This document shows, piece after piece, positions 46,161 to 55,981 of a stretch of DNA of 64,000 bases. Both the position numbers and the translations under genes were made by a program. This DNA is from Pelistega europaea. GTDB lineage: Bacteria; Pseudomonadota; Gammaproteobacteria; Burkholderiales; Burkholderiaceae_B. Each line of letters starts with the position of its first letter. The stretch's first letter is position 1. The notes below the pieces were generated by a model, which saw only the letters and a program-made list of their open reading frames with translations, searched no databases and had not been told where the DNA came from. The stretch is taken from the NCBI RefSeq assembly GCF_013133775.1, contig NZ_JABGBO010000002.1, positions 62,001-126,000 of the forward strand, in the 5' to 3' direction.

Positions 46161-47048
46161 ATGTCTTCTGAGCAAGTCGTCTCCAAAAATTACCCACTCT
46201 ATGTGGGTATTATTACTCTAATAGGCTCTATGATTTCTATTTCTCTTGGTAATTCTTATGCCAAGGGACTTTTTCATGAGTTAGGAGCTCAAGGCACAAC
46301 CTTTTATCGCTTACTTTTCTCAGCTATTTTATTATGGATTGCATGGAGACCTTGGCGCTTTTCTTTATCATTTACTCAATTTAAACTGATTGTTGCTTAT
46401 GGCGTCTCGCTAGGACTATTAAATCTGTTCTTTTACTTGGCACTACAGACTATTCCTCTAGGCATTGCTGTAGCGATTGAATTTTGTGGTCCACTAGGTC
46501 TAGCCCTTTTTTCTTCTCGTCGTAAGATTGACTTCCTATGGATTGCCTTAGTGGCAGCGGGTCTTCTTTTCCTTATCCCCAATGGCTTAACAGGCACAGA
46601 TTCTCTAGATACCATGGGCTTAATCTATATTTCTACGGCAGCAGTGTTATGGGCGATATATATCATTATTGGTCAAAAAATGAATGGTATACACCCAGGG
46701 CAAGCAAGTGCCTTTGGAATCAGTATATCCACACTGACTGTACTTCCTTTTGCCACGCTAGATTTGGGGCTGGTGGATTTATGGCATCCTGAACTCTTAT
46801 GGATGGGATTTATTGTCGGACTTTTATCCAGTGCAATTCCTTATTCACTAGAAATGATTGCTTTACGCTCATTGGACCGCAAAACCTTTGGTGTGTTACT
46901 AAGTTTAGAACCTGCGTTTAGTACAATAGTAGGTGCGTTTATTCTGCATGAATACCTCACTTTACAACAGATTGTTGCGATTATGTGCATTATTATCGCT
47001 TCTATGGGTTGCACACTAACAGCCAAGGGTAAAAAAAGCCGTAAATAA
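46161..47048 (+). CDS. rhtA: RhtA-like amino-acid exporter (EamA/DMT family)
   Basis: 295 residues, ten helices. It matches E. coli RhtA at several diagnostic places: IPLGIAVAIEFCGPLGLALFSSRR (in two pieces), LSSAIPYSLEMIALRSL, FGVLLSLEPA and ASMGCTLTAK. RhtA exports threonine and homoserine and other amino acids. This gene sits 28 bases after mnhG on the same strand. The EamA gene at 8855-9754 is of a different branch. Confidence 0.85.
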   Translation: MSSEQVVSKNYPLYVGIITLIGSMISISLGNSYAKGLFHELGAQGTTFYRLLFSAILLWIAWRPWRFSLSFTQFKLIVAYGVSLGLLNLFFYLALQTIPLGIAVAIEFCGPLGLALFSSRRKIDFLWIALVAAGLLFLIPNGLTGTDSLDTMGLIYISTAAVLWAIYIIIGQKMNGIHPGQASAFGISISTLTVLPFATLDLGLVDLWHPELLWMGFIVGLLSSAIPYSLEMIALRSLDRKTFGVLLSLEPAFSTIVGAFILHEYLTLQQIVAIMCIIIASMGCTLTAKGKKSRK

Positions 47049-47103
47049 CACTATGAGCTACCAATAATCTATTGATAGCCCTTTATGCTTGTACTTTATC
47101 CTT

Positions 47104-47186
47104 AAAGTAGCCTATCCACACCACGCAGCTTTTGGCGTAACTTTTTAAAGTAGCCTAGCCGCATTATGCAACTTTTAGCTTAACTT
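47104..47186. repeat. Duplicated 3' end of cysI
   Basis: 47104-47143 and 47147-47186 are 40-base copies (about 80 percent identical by eye, period 43). Both start AAAGTAGCCTA and end TAACTT. The second copy contains the last codons and stop of cysI (stop at 47164-47166, minus strand); the first lies downstream of it. Confidence 0.8.
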
Positions 47187-48927
47187 CCCAGAAATCCACA
47201 GCAGGATTAGTAACAGGTTCAACAATTCCAGTGCGTATTGCAAAGTCACCTATCCCCTCGCCTACCTCACGATTTTTTGCCCAAGCAGCAATCCAGCCAT
47301 CAATAATAGCAATAATCTCTGCCTCGGTAATATTCTCTTTAAATAAGCGAGGAATACGCGTACCTGCACGGTTCCCTCCAATATAAAGGTTATAACGTCC
47401 TAAAGCACGCCCCACTAAACCAATTTCGGCCAACATTGCTCGACCACAACCATTGGGGCATCCTGTTACGCGTAATACAATACTCTCTTGCGACATGCCA
47501 TATTTTGCCATTAAAGCATCAACCTGATCAACAAACCCCGGTAAAAACCGCTCTGCTTCTGCCATTGCTAAAGGACAAGTCGGCAGTGCTACACAAGCCA
47601 TACTTTGTTTTCTTAAGGGGGTAATACTATCATCAATCAGCTTATATTCACGAGCAATTTTTTCAATCTTGGATTTATCACGAGTAGACACGCCTGCTAC
47701 AACAAGGTTTTGATTAGCGGTTAGACGAAAATCTCCTTTGTGTACCTTGGCAATTTCACGCATCCCTGTTTTTAATGGGCGATTAGGGGTGTCAATAAGA
47801 CGACCACTTTCCACAAATAAGGTCAAATGCCATTTTTTATCTTCTCCTTGTACCCAACCAATACGATCACCACGCTCGGTAAATTCGTAAGGACGGATGG
47901 CTTCTAATTGAATATTGGCACGCCTTTCCACCTCAGCACGGAACTCATCCAAGCCAACTCGCGCTAGTGTATAACGCAATTTAGCATTCTTACGGTCGCT
48001 GCGATTACCCCAATCACGCTGTACAGTCACTACAGCCTCAGCACAAGATAGCACATCCTTAAGGTATACAAACCCTAACTCTTGTGCCGTGCTTGGATAG
48101 GTATTGTGGTTGGTAAAGTCCATAGACAAACCGCCCCCAATCAGTACATTAAAGCCAATTAGCTCATCTTTATTGGCAATCGCTACAAAACTCAAATCAT
48201 TTGCATGCAAATCCACATCATTTTGTGGAGGAATAACCACTGTTGTTTTAAATTTACGAGGTAAATATGTTTTACCTAGGATGGGTTCAGTTTTATCAGA
48301 AGACTCTTTTAAAAATGGCTGTTCTTGTTCAGTGCTAAGAACCTTTTCACCATCTAACCAAATATCCGCATAAGCACTGGTTCGAGGAAGCAAATGCTCG
48401 GAAATTTTCTTTGCCCATTCATAAGCTTGTTGATGTAGCCTACTTTCAACTGGATTGGGAGTACAGAGTACATTACGGTTAACATCTCCTGCTGTCGCAA
48501 TAGAGTCCAATCCAAGCTCATGCAGCCATTGGTGCATAAATTTAATATCTCGCTTTAACACACCATGAAACTGAAAGGTCTGCCGATTAGTTAAGCGGAT
48601 ACTCCCAAAAGAAGTGTATTTTGATGCAAATTCATCAATACCTAACCATTGTTTAGGACTAATAATTCCACCCGGCAGGCGACAACGCAACATTACATTC
48701 TTATTGGGTTCTAGCTTCTGTGCTTGACGCTCAGCACGAATATCACGATTATCCTGCTCATACATCCCATGAAACCGGATTAGTTGAAAATTATCTTTAT
48801 TAAACCCACCTGTTAACTGCTCATTTAAATCTTCTGCAATCGTGCCGTGCAAATAATCGCTTTCTTCTTTAAGTCGCTCATTATCGGCCAAAGGAAATTG
48901 CTTCCATGCTGTTGTTTTATCACTCAT
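47164..48927 (-). CDS. cysI: Sulfite reductase (NADPH) hemoprotein beta subunit
   Basis: Six-electron reduction of sulfite to sulfide at a siroheme coupled to a [4Fe-4S] cluster. 587 residues (E. coli 570). The cluster and siroheme Cys lie in [16 protein letters not shown] (preceded by C) and in [12 protein letters not shown]. Siroheme and sulfite-binding Arg and Lys residues are in [15 protein letters not shown] and [12 protein letters not shown]. Last gene of the cys operon, 99 bases after cysJ. Its 3' end is part of a duplicated segment. Confidence 0.96.
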   Translation of the reverse strand: MSDKTTAWKQFPLADNERLKEESDYLHGTIAEDLNEQLTGGFNKDNFQLIRFHGMYEQDNRDIRAERQAQKLEPNKNVMLRCRLPGGIISPKQWLGIDEFASKYTSFGSIRLTNRQTFQFHGVLKRDIKFMHQWLHELGLDSIATAGDVNRNVLCTPNPVESRLHQQAYEWAKKISEHLLPRTSAYADIWLDGEKVLSTEQEQPFLKESSDKTEPILGKTYLPRKFKTTVVIPPQNDVDLHANDLSFVAIANKDELIGFNVLIGGGLSMDFTNHNTYPSTAQELGFVYLKDVLSCAEAVVTVQRDWGNRSDRKNAKLRYTLARVGLDEFRAEVERRANIQLEAIRPYEFTERGDRIGWVQGEDKKWHLTLFVESGRLIDTPNRPLKTGMREIAKVHKGDFRLTANQNLVVAGVSTRDKSKIEKIAREYKLIDDSITPLRKQSMACVALPTCPLAMAEAERFLPGFVDQVDALMAKYGMSQESIVLRVTGCPNGCGRAMLAEIGLVGRALGRYNLYIGGNRAGTRIPRLFKENITEAEIIAIIDGWIAAWAKNREVGEGIGDFAIRTGIVEPVTNPAVDFWEVKLKVA

Positions 48928-49026
48928 ACTTTACTCCATATACATTATCTAGCTGATGCAACCACTCATCTATGAATATCACAAGGGGCAACAAATGTTT
49001 ATTCTTCAAAATCTCAATCCTGTTAA

Positions 49027-50985
49027 TCAATACACATCTCTTTGATAACGTTTATCCTGACGTAAATCGGCCAAATAGTCTTCAGCAGCGTCATCATCTA
49101 GCCCTCCTTCTTGACGAATAATTGCTAGTAAGGCTTGCTCAACGTCTTTTGCCATTTTGCTTGCATCACCACAAACATAGATATAAGCCCCTCCCTTTAG
49201 CCAAGACCAAATCTCACGAGCTTGTTCGCGGATTTTATCTTGTACATAAACTTTCTTAGCTTGATCTCGTGACCAAGCAAAGTGATAGCGATTGAGTAGA
49301 CCTTGTCTCGCATAGTCTTGCCATTCTTGTTGGTATAAAAAGTCTTCAGTAAACGTTGGGTTGCCAAAGAATAACCAATTCTTGCCTGTCGCCTGTTGAT
49401 TCGCACGCTCTTGCATAAAAGCCCTAAAAGGGGCAATTCCCGTTCCTGCACCAATCATGATAATGTCCTTATCGGTTGCAACAGGTAAGCGAAAATGTGG
49501 ATTAGGCTCAATAAATACAGGCACTTCGCCATCTTCCTCTAAACGCTCTCCTAAGTAACCTGAAGCTCCACCAGAACGAGTAATCCCATCACGTTTATAA
49601 CGTACTACCCCCACCGTTAAATGAACCTCATCTCCCACTTCTGCTTGTGAAGAAGCAATGGAATAAAGCCGAGGAGTCAAAGGACGTAAAAGTGATACAA
49701 GCTGTTCAGCAGTCAATGCATGAGGATAGGCACGTAAGACATCAACAATTTGTGTAGTCTGTACAAAATCCTGTAATAACTTACTATTGGCAACCAGACT
49801 CTGTAACTCTGTGATAGGATTTAATGCAGCATAGGCTTGCACAAACTTAGCAGTATTTTGGGTAAGTTCCAGCTGAGAGATTAGGGCTTCTTTAAGTGTT
49901 AAAGAATGCCCTGTTGTCAATGGATTGTCAGACTGAAGAAGTGGGGTGATATTTGCTAAAGTAACAGACTCATCCCCAGTTAAGGAGACTAATCCTAGGA
50001 CTTCGTCGACTAGCTGCTCATCATTACGAAACCATACTCCCAAAGCATCACCGACTTGATATTGCAACCCTGAACCACTCAGGTCAATTTCGATATGCTC
50101 AACATCTTTAGAGGAATTTCTTCCAGTGATTTTTTGACGCACATTTAAAGTTGCCGTGAAAGGATGTTCTTTGGTATAGGCTACAGCGTCAGCTGGGCTG
50201 TCATTAGCTGTTGCTGCTTCACTTCGATTTGACACTTCACTTACATCTCCTGCCTCTTTGAGAGCCAAGAAATGTTGTTGTGCTTGAGCTATCCATGCCT
50301 GTGACAACTCCTGATAGTCTACGTCACAGGTACCAACATCAAATAAGCGCTTGGCTCCTAGCTCAGCCAATCGTTTATCAAAATCTTTGGCCGCTTGACA
50401 GAAATTAGGATAAGAACTATCTCCTAAACCCAACACAGCAAATGATAATCCAGATAAATCCGGGGCTTTTTTACCAAATAAGAAACGATGCAAGTTTAAA
50501 GCCTCTTCAGGGGGCTCTCCATCTCCCTGAGTAGATGTTACTAACAATACAATGCTCTCTTGTGTCATTTGTTTAGCTTTATAGTCAGCTGCTGCAATAA
50601 GCTGAACTTCTGCCACAGTATCAAGCTGTGCTTTTAATTGTTCGGCCACTTTCCGGGCATTGCCTGTTTGTGAAGCAGAAATAATCTTAATACGAATAGG
50701 TACTGCTGCAGGGGTTGGCATTATGCTAGGAGCCACATCTCCAGTAATATTAGGCTCATGGCGAGAAACTCCATTACCATTTACCCCCGATACTGCATCC
50801 ACTTTAGCCCAGCAATACCCTGATAACCAGGCAAGTTGGACTGGATTTAAATGACTTAGCTGTTGTGCTAACTCAGCAGAAATAGGTGTTCCTATAGAAA
50901 CCCCTGATGCAGTTGAGGTTTGAGCCTGTGTTGAAATTGGCATCCCCACTCCAGAATTTACTTGTGTTCCAGAATTTACTAACAC
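49027..50985 (-). CDS. cysJ: Sulfite reductase (NADPH) flavoprotein alpha subunit
   Basis: Carries electrons from NADPH through FAD and FMN to CysI. 652 residues (E. coli 599) from a GTG start with AGGAG seven bases upstream. The first 40 residues are Ser/Thr-rich, with a small internal duplication (VNSGTQ, VNSGVG), and account for part of the extra length. FMN domain about 97-240 (SASQTGNARKVAEQL, STQGDGEPPEEA); FAD/NADPH reductase about 275-652 (RLYSIASS, MIGAGTGIAPFRAF, WLFFGNP, VYVCGDA-like IYVCGDASKMAKDV). Ten bases after cysN. Confidence 0.96.
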   Translation of the reverse strand: MLVNSGTQVNSGVGMPISTQAQTSTASGVSIGTPISAELAQQLSHLNPVQLAWLSGYCWAKVDAVSGVNGNGVSRHEPNITGDVAPSIMPTPAAVPIRIKIISASQTGNARKVAEQLKAQLDTVAEVQLIAAADYKAKQMTQESIVLLVTSTQGDGEPPEEALNLHRFLFGKKAPDLSGLSFAVLGLGDSSYPNFCQAAKDFDKRLAELGAKRLFDVGTCDVDYQELSQAWIAQAQQHFLALKEAGDVSEVSNRSEAATANDSPADAVAYTKEHPFTATLNVRQKITGRNSSKDVEHIEIDLSGSGLQYQVGDALGVWFRNDEQLVDEVLGLVSLTGDESVTLANITPLLQSDNPLTTGHSLTLKEALISQLELTQNTAKFVQAYAALNPITELQSLVANSKLLQDFVQTTQIVDVLRAYPHALTAEQLVSLLRPLTPRLYSIASSQAEVGDEVHLTVGVVRYKRDGITRSGGASGYLGERLEEDGEVPVFIEPNPHFRLPVATDKDIIMIGAGTGIAPFRAFMQERANQQATGKNWLFFGNPTFTEDFLYQQEWQDYARQGLLNRYHFAWSRDQAKKVYVQDKIREQAREIWSWLKGGAYIYVCGDASKMAKDVEQALLAIIRQEGGLDDDAAEDYLADLRQDKRYQRDVY

Positions 50986-50995
50986 TGTTTTTCTC

Positions 50996-52282
50996 CTATT
51001 CTGCTGCCAAAATCATACCTGCTGCTACAGTATGGTAAGTCACCTCATCAATGAGGATAAAGGAACCTGTAGCAATATTTTCCTGATAGGTTGTTGCCAA
51101 AATGGGTTTTTGTAAACTAATCTGCACTTGTCCCAAATCATTTAATTGGAAGCTCTCTCCACTTTGATGTTTACTTAGGGTTTTTACATCTAACAAGTAG
51201 TCAATCGCTTTGATACGTGCAAAGACATTTTGTGTTGTATGTTTCAGTAGATATTTACGGGCCAAGTTTAATGGGCGTTGGTCAAACCAGCATAGTGTGG
51301 CACTTAATTGCTTTTGTGCTTGACGAGGACTGGTTGCAAAAATCAACGTATCACCACGCGAAATATCAATATCATCTGTTAAACATAGGGTGATTTGCTC
51401 GCCAGCACTTGCCTGTTCTACTTGGGCATCAGGTGAAAATATAGCGGCTACTACGGACTCCTGACCCGATGGTTCAACGCGAACCTTATCCCCTACTGCA
51501 ATACTTCCTGCTTCAATTTTTCCCTGATAACCACGAAAATCATCTTGTTTATCACTATCTAAACGCAATACATATTGCACAGGGAAATGAAACGCTTCTT
51601 TGTTTAATGCAATATCTTTATGAATAGGTAGATTTTCTAAGATACCCAGCAAAGGGGCGCCAGTATACCAGGGCGTATTTTCACTTTTATATACTACGTT
51701 ATCGCCCTTTAATGCAGAAATTGGTACAAAATAAAGGTCTGCACGAATATCTAATTGTTCACTAAGTAATCTATAGGCAGCCTCAATCGCTTCAAACTTC
51801 TCTTGTTCAAAGCCAAGTAAATCCATTTTATTTACTGCTACGATAATATGAGGACAGGCTAGATGACGCAAAATTGCTGAATGACGCTTAGTTTGTGGCA
51901 ACAAATTAAGTGGCTTTTGTGTAAAGTCAAGCTGACTTGCATCGACCAACACGACCGCTGCATCTGCCGTAGAAGCCCCTGTCACCATATTGCGCGTATA
52001 CTGTTCATGTCCTGGAGTATCGGCAATGATAAATTTACGCTTGGCAGTAGAGAAATAGCGATAAGCAACATCAATAGTAATCCCTTGCTCACGCTCTGCT
52101 GCTAAGCCATCCGTCAAGATTGAAAAATCAATTTCTTCAGAATTATTCTTCGTAATATGTGAAATCTGATCGCTTAACAAAGCCTTGCTATCATAAAGCA
52201 AACGCCCAATCAGCGTACTTTTACCATCATCAACACTACCAGCAGTAATAAATCGTAGTGGTGCATATTGATTAATTGTCAT
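50996..52282 (-). CDS. cysN: Sulfate adenylyltransferase subunit 1 (GTPase)
   Basis: GTPase subunit that drives ATP sulfurylase (with CysD) to make APS. 428 residues, shorter than E. coli CysN (475), with no APS-kinase domain fused. G1 is GSVDDGKST (15-23), G3 is DTPGHEQYTRNM, G4 is NKMD, followed by EF-Tu-like barrels (about 225-425). No cysC is present in the operon, which agrees with an APS-reductase type CysH. Confidence 0.95.
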   Translation of the reverse strand: MTINQYAPLRFITAGSVDDGKSTLIGRLLYDSKALLSDQISHITKNNSEEIDFSILTDGLAAEREQGITIDVAYRYFSTAKRKFIIADTPGHEQYTRNMVTGASTADAAVVLVDASQLDFTQKPLNLLPQTKRHSAILRHLACPHIIVAVNKMDLLGFEQEKFEAIEAAYRLLSEQLDIRADLYFVPISALKGDNVVYKSENTPWYTGAPLLGILENLPIHKDIALNKEAFHFPVQYVLRLDSDKQDDFRGYQGKIEAGSIAVGDKVRVEPSGQESVVAAIFSPDAQVEQASAGEQITLCLTDDIDISRGDTLIFATSPRQAQKQLSATLCWFDQRPLNLARKYLLKHTTQNVFARIKAIDYLLDVKTLSKHQSGESFQLNDLGQVQISLQKPILATTYQENIATGSFILIDEVTYHTVAAGMILAAE

Positions 52283-52349
52283 ATGTTATTTCCTTATTCC
52301 TATCACCATGTTGCCCTACTTCATGGTGCTAATACATTGTCATTTTGAG

Positions 52350-53273
52350 TTAGAAATACCCTTGTTTCTTACGTTGTTCCATCGCTGCTTCGCTGACCTG
52401 ATCATCCAAACGTGTCGCACTACGCTCAGAAATATCAGTCACTGCCGTTTCTTCAATAATGTCAAACGGTGTTGATGCCGTACTTGCAACAGGACAAGTA
52501 CAACTAATGTCCCCAACAGTGCGAAAACGGACAGAGACAATTTCACTTTGTTCAAAGGCTTTTTTAGGTGTCAATGGAGTAACAGGCACAAGCAATCCTT
52601 TACGACGCACTACCTCACGCTGATGGGCATAGTAAATACTTGGCAGTTCTAGATTTTCACGTGCGATATACTGCCAAACATCTAATTCTGTCCAGTTGGA
52701 AATGGGAAAAACACGAATATTCTCACCTTGATGCAGTTTAGCGTTATAAAGCGACCATAATTCAGGGCGTTGATTTTTCGGATCCCACTGTCCAAACTCA
52801 TCGCGAAATGAGAAAATACGCTCCTTGGCTCGTGCTTTTTCTTCATCACGACGTGCCCCACCCATCAAGGCATCAAATCCATTTTCTTCAATCGTTTCTA
52901 ACAAAGTCACTGCTTGTGCCGCATTACGAGAATCCGTTTCCTTTCGCAATACCACAGAACCTCGTGAAATTGAAGACTCAACAGACCCCACCACAAGCTG
53001 TGCACCTAGTTTTGCCACTTGTTCATCACGAAAGGCAATGACCTCAGGATAGTTGTGTCCTGTGTCAATATGCACAAGGGGAAAAGGCAATGGCGACTGG
53101 CGACCGGCAATGTGAAAGGCCTTACGTGCTAAAGCGAGTAGCACCACAGAATCCTTGCCTCCTGAAAACAGCAAGGCAGGATTATGGCATTCTGCTACCA
53201 CTTCACGAATAATATAAATGGACTCTGCTTCTAGCCAGTCTAAGTGTTGATTTTGTAGGGTATTTTGTTGCAT
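52350..53273 (-). CDS. cysD: Sulfate adenylyltransferase subunit 2
   Basis: Catalytic subunit of ATP sulfurylase. 307 residues (E. coli 302). The PP-loop SGGKDSVVLL is at 37-46, followed by HIDTGHNYPEV, and GGARRDEEKARAKERIFSFR in two blocks, and a C-terminal tail ending EQRKKQGYF, all typical of CysD. 67 bases before cysN. Confidence 0.97.
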   Translation of the reverse strand: MQQNTLQNQHLDWLEAESIYIIREVVAECHNPALLFSGGKDSVVLLALARKAFHIAGRQSPLPFPLVHIDTGHNYPEVIAFRDEQVAKLGAQLVVGSVESSISRGSVVLRKETDSRNAAQAVTLLETIEENGFDALMGGARRDEEKARAKERIFSFRDEFGQWDPKNQRPELWSLYNAKLHQGENIRVFPISNWTELDVWQYIARENLELPSIYYAHQREVVRRKGLLVPVTPLTPKKAFEQSEIVSVRFRTVGDISCTCPVASTASTPFDIIEETAVTDISERSATRLDDQVSEAAMEQRKKQGYF

Positions 53274-53419
53274 GTTTTTTCCTATATTCTGTTGATCTTT
53301 TCGCTGTATATTGATTTATCGCAAGGTGTTCTGAGGTCTACTGCTAAGCATTGCTTTCATCCTTCTGCTAGCCCACCTAGGACTTGTGTTCACCACATCA
53401 TGTCTTAGCCAGTTTTTCG

Positions 53420-54175
53420 CTATGCTGTTGCCTGCAAATTGGTCTGATGTAATCCACATTCTTTACTATCCTGAGACTCCCACCACCAGCGCCCAGCACG
53501 TATGTTTTCACCTTGTTTGACAGGGCGGGTACAGGGCTCACAGCCAATGCTAGGGTAACCTTGGCGATAAAGCTGATTAAATGGCAGTTGATGGTGTTGA
53601 ATATATGCCCACACTTCCTCTTCTGACCAATCAAAAATTGGATTAAATTTCGCAATATTGCGCTGTTTATCCCACTCTTCAAAAGGCAATGCTTGGCGTG
53701 TCACGGATTGTGATTGTCGTTGCCCTGTCAACCATGCATCTGCTTGTGCTAAGGCTTTGTTCAGTGGCTCAACTTTCCGAATATGACAACATTGTTTGCG
53801 TAAGTCCACACTTTCGTAAAAGGCTGTCTTACCGTACTGTTGCACATAATCCTCCACTTTCTGTGTATCTGCATAACAATGCTCAATGGGAGTATCTGGA
53901 TAAAATTGTGCAAGCCTCTCTAAAAAAGCATAGGTTTCCGGGTTCAATAAACTGGTATCCAATGTAAAAATAGAAATAGGAGATTGCGTATGCACAACTC
54001 TATCCATAATCACCATATCTTCTACAGCCAAGCTATGGGCTAAACGTACTTGCTGATGTTTGGAGGTAATGGCTTGCAAACGCTCATCTAGCTGAGTTAC
54101 TTTTGCCTTCAGTGTTTGTACGTCCACCCGACTAATAGCAGGGATGGTCCAAAAAACGGGTCTGATAATGGTCAT
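53420..54175 (-). CDS. cysH: Assimilatory adenylylsulfate (APS) reductase
   Basis: Reduces APS to sulfite and AMP with thioredoxin. 251 residues. Cys129-Cys130 (CCHIRKVEPL) and Cys212/Cys215 (GCEPCTRPV) are the four ligands of the [4Fe-4S] cluster found in APS reductases and absent from the E. coli PAPS enzyme; the catalytic Cys240 is in KECGLH near the C-terminus. SPISIFTLDTSLLNPETY and RWWWESQDSKECGLH fit the family. With no cysC in the operon, the direct APS route is indicated. Spacing: 78 bases after cysG, 146 before cysD. Confidence 0.94.
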   Translation of the reverse strand: MTIIRPVFWTIPAISRVDVQTLKAKVTQLDERLQAITSKHQQVRLAHSLAVEDMVIMDRVVHTQSPISIFTLDTSLLNPETYAFLERLAQFYPDTPIEHCYADTQKVEDYVQQYGKTAFYESVDLRKQCCHIRKVEPLNKALAQADAWLTGQRQSQSVTRQALPFEEWDKQRNIAKFNPIFDWSEEEVWAYIQHHQLPFNQLYRQGYPSIGCEPCTRPVKQGENIRAGRWWWESQDSKECGLHQTNLQATA

Positions 54176-54253
54176 TTTTTTCCTTTTCTCTAAACTAGCC
54201 TTATGCTGTCACCCAACAGCATCAACTTTTCCTAATCATCAATGAGTTATCTG

Positions 54254-55768
54254 CTAAGCCGCTTTCCTACAGGACATTTCCTCATCGACCAAAACATCAA
54301 CAGTTTTTTCTAAAAGCAAAGACGTTTCTACATGGATAGCCTCTTCACCAAACCAATGTAAATTTTGCTGCAAAGCAACCACATCACCAATGACCAACAA
54401 GGCAGGCTTTTCCGCTAGCTCTGCTAATTGAGTAAGGTTTTGCAGGGTGCCGATATGGATTTGTTGATTCTCTGATGTGCCTCGACTAATAACAGCTACA
54501 GGGGTATGAGCATCACGTCCACCACGTAGTAATTGCTGTTGGATTTCCTCTGACTTTAAAACACCCATATAAACAACTAAAGTATGATGAGAGTTAGCTA
54601 ATGCTGCCCAATCTAGAGGTTGACCTTTAGCCTGTAGATGACCTGTAATAAACGTTACACTTTGAGCATAATCACGGTGTGTCAATGGAATCCCTGCATA
54701 TGCTGTCACACCCACTGCTGCGGTAATCCCTGGCACCACACTAAAAGGAATTCCTTCTGCTTTCAAAGCCTGCAATTCTTCTCCACCACGTCCAAATACA
54801 AAGGGATCCCCACCTTTTAAACGCACTACACGCTTGCCTTGCAAAGCATGTTGGATTAATAATTGGTTGATTTGCTGTTGACTAATACTTGTTTGTTGTG
54901 CTCGCTTGCCAACAAGTACTTTATCTGCATCACGGCGAGTCAACGCCAAAATTTCCTCTGACACTAGGGCATCATAAAGAATGACATCAGCACGTTGAAT
55001 CGCCTGTAGACCTTTAAGAGTCAATAAACCAGCATCACCAGGACCAGCGCCAACAAGAACCACCTCCCCCATGGCTCGCAATGTGCTTGGAGCATTCTGA
55101 GAAATATCCTTGGTATTGGCTACAAAATGTTGAGCAGCTTTCTTTAGCTCTTTTTCCAAAAACACTTCTGCTTGCTGGATATGTCGCTGCTCACTTAAAC
55201 GTTGAAATGTCGTATTTTCGAATAGACTTTCCCAGAAGTAACGTCTTTGACGAATATTGGATAAATGCCCCTTTACCTGACTACGCCAACGACCTGCAAG
55301 CTGTGCCATAGTAGCAAGATGCTGAGGCAAAATCGCCTCTAATTTTTCTCTTAACAGACGTGCCAATACTGGGGCTTTGCCTGCACTAGAAATGGCAATT
55401 TGCACAGGGCTGCGGTCAATGATAGAAGGAAAGATAAAAGAGCATTGGGTTTGGTTATCGACAGTATTGACCCATAAGTTTTTGCTCTTTGCCTGCTCAA
55501 AAACTTGCTGATTTAATGCACTATCATCAGTTGCTGTAACGACCAAAGCCACATCTTCGAGATGGTTAGGAGTGAATTGCCGAGCAAGCCATGTAATCTC
55601 TCCTGCTTGCCATAATTGAGCCAGTTCGCTAATTAATTCTTGTGCAACTACACGTACCTGTGCTCCTGCTTCACGTAGTAAAGCGATTTTGCGTTGAGCA
55701 ATATGCCCACCCCCAACAACAAGCACAGTTTTTTGTTGTAAATCAACAAAAATTGGTAAATATTGCAT
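54254..55768 (-). CDS. cysG: Siroheme synthase, trifunctional
   Basis: Makes siroheme, the CysI cofactor, from uroporphyrinogen III. 504 residues. N-terminal dehydrogenase/ferrochelatase half (about 1-215; VLVVGGGHIAQRKIALL, VVTATDDSALN, FPSIIDRSPVQIAISS) and C-terminal uroporphyrinogen methyltransferase half (about 233-475; VGAGPGDAGLLTLKG, LKGGDPFVFGRGGEE, VPGITAA, PLTHRDYAQSVTF). First gene of the cys operon, so cofactor and enzyme are co-expressed. AAAGGAAAG lies before the ATG. A very AT-rich promoter region (55769-55911) precedes it; no CysB site was recognised. Confidence 0.96.
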   Translation of the reverse strand: MQYLPIFVDLQQKTVLVVGGGHIAQRKIALLREAGAQVRVVAQELISELAQLWQAGEITWLARQFTPNHLEDVALVVTATDDSALNQQVFEQAKSKNLWVNTVDNQTQCSFIFPSIIDRSPVQIAISSAGKAPVLARLLREKLEAILPQHLATMAQLAGRWRSQVKGHLSNIRQRRYFWESLFENTTFQRLSEQRHIQQAEVFLEKELKKAAQHFVANTKDISQNAPSTLRAMGEVVLVGAGPGDAGLLTLKGLQAIQRADVILYDALVSEEILALTRRDADKVLVGKRAQQTSISQQQINQLLIQHALQGKRVVRLKGGDPFVFGRGGEELQALKAEGIPFSVVPGITAAVGVTAYAGIPLTHRDYAQSVTFITGHLQAKGQPLDWAALANSHHTLVVYMGVLKSEEIQQQLLRGGRDAHTPVAVISRGTSENQQIHIGTLQNLTQLAELAEKPALLVIGDVVALQQNLHWFGEEAIHVETSLLLEKTVDVLVDEEMSCRKAA

Positions 55769-55911
55769 ATTATCTTTCCTTTATAAATCGTCTTTATTGT
55801 TATACGATAAATGCAATATTTACTAAAAATATTAAAAAATTATCTTGTTATGATTTGCTGTTATATTAATGAAAAAAATCTATAAGCGATTGTTATTGAT
55901 GAGAAAAATAT

Positions 55912-55965
55912 AAAAAGGCTAGCTAAATATTAGTAATAACCTTATGGTATTTATTTAGCTAGCCT
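55912..55965 (-). terminator. Strong hairpin terminator after the ankyrin-repeat gene
   Basis: AGGCTAGCTAAAT (55916-55928) and ATTTAGCTAGCCT (55953-55965) form a perfect 13-base stem; on the minus strand it is followed by a T run. It separates the ankyrin gene from the cys operon promoter. Confidence 0.85.
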
Positions 55966-55981
55966 GATAATTTGTTGTTAT

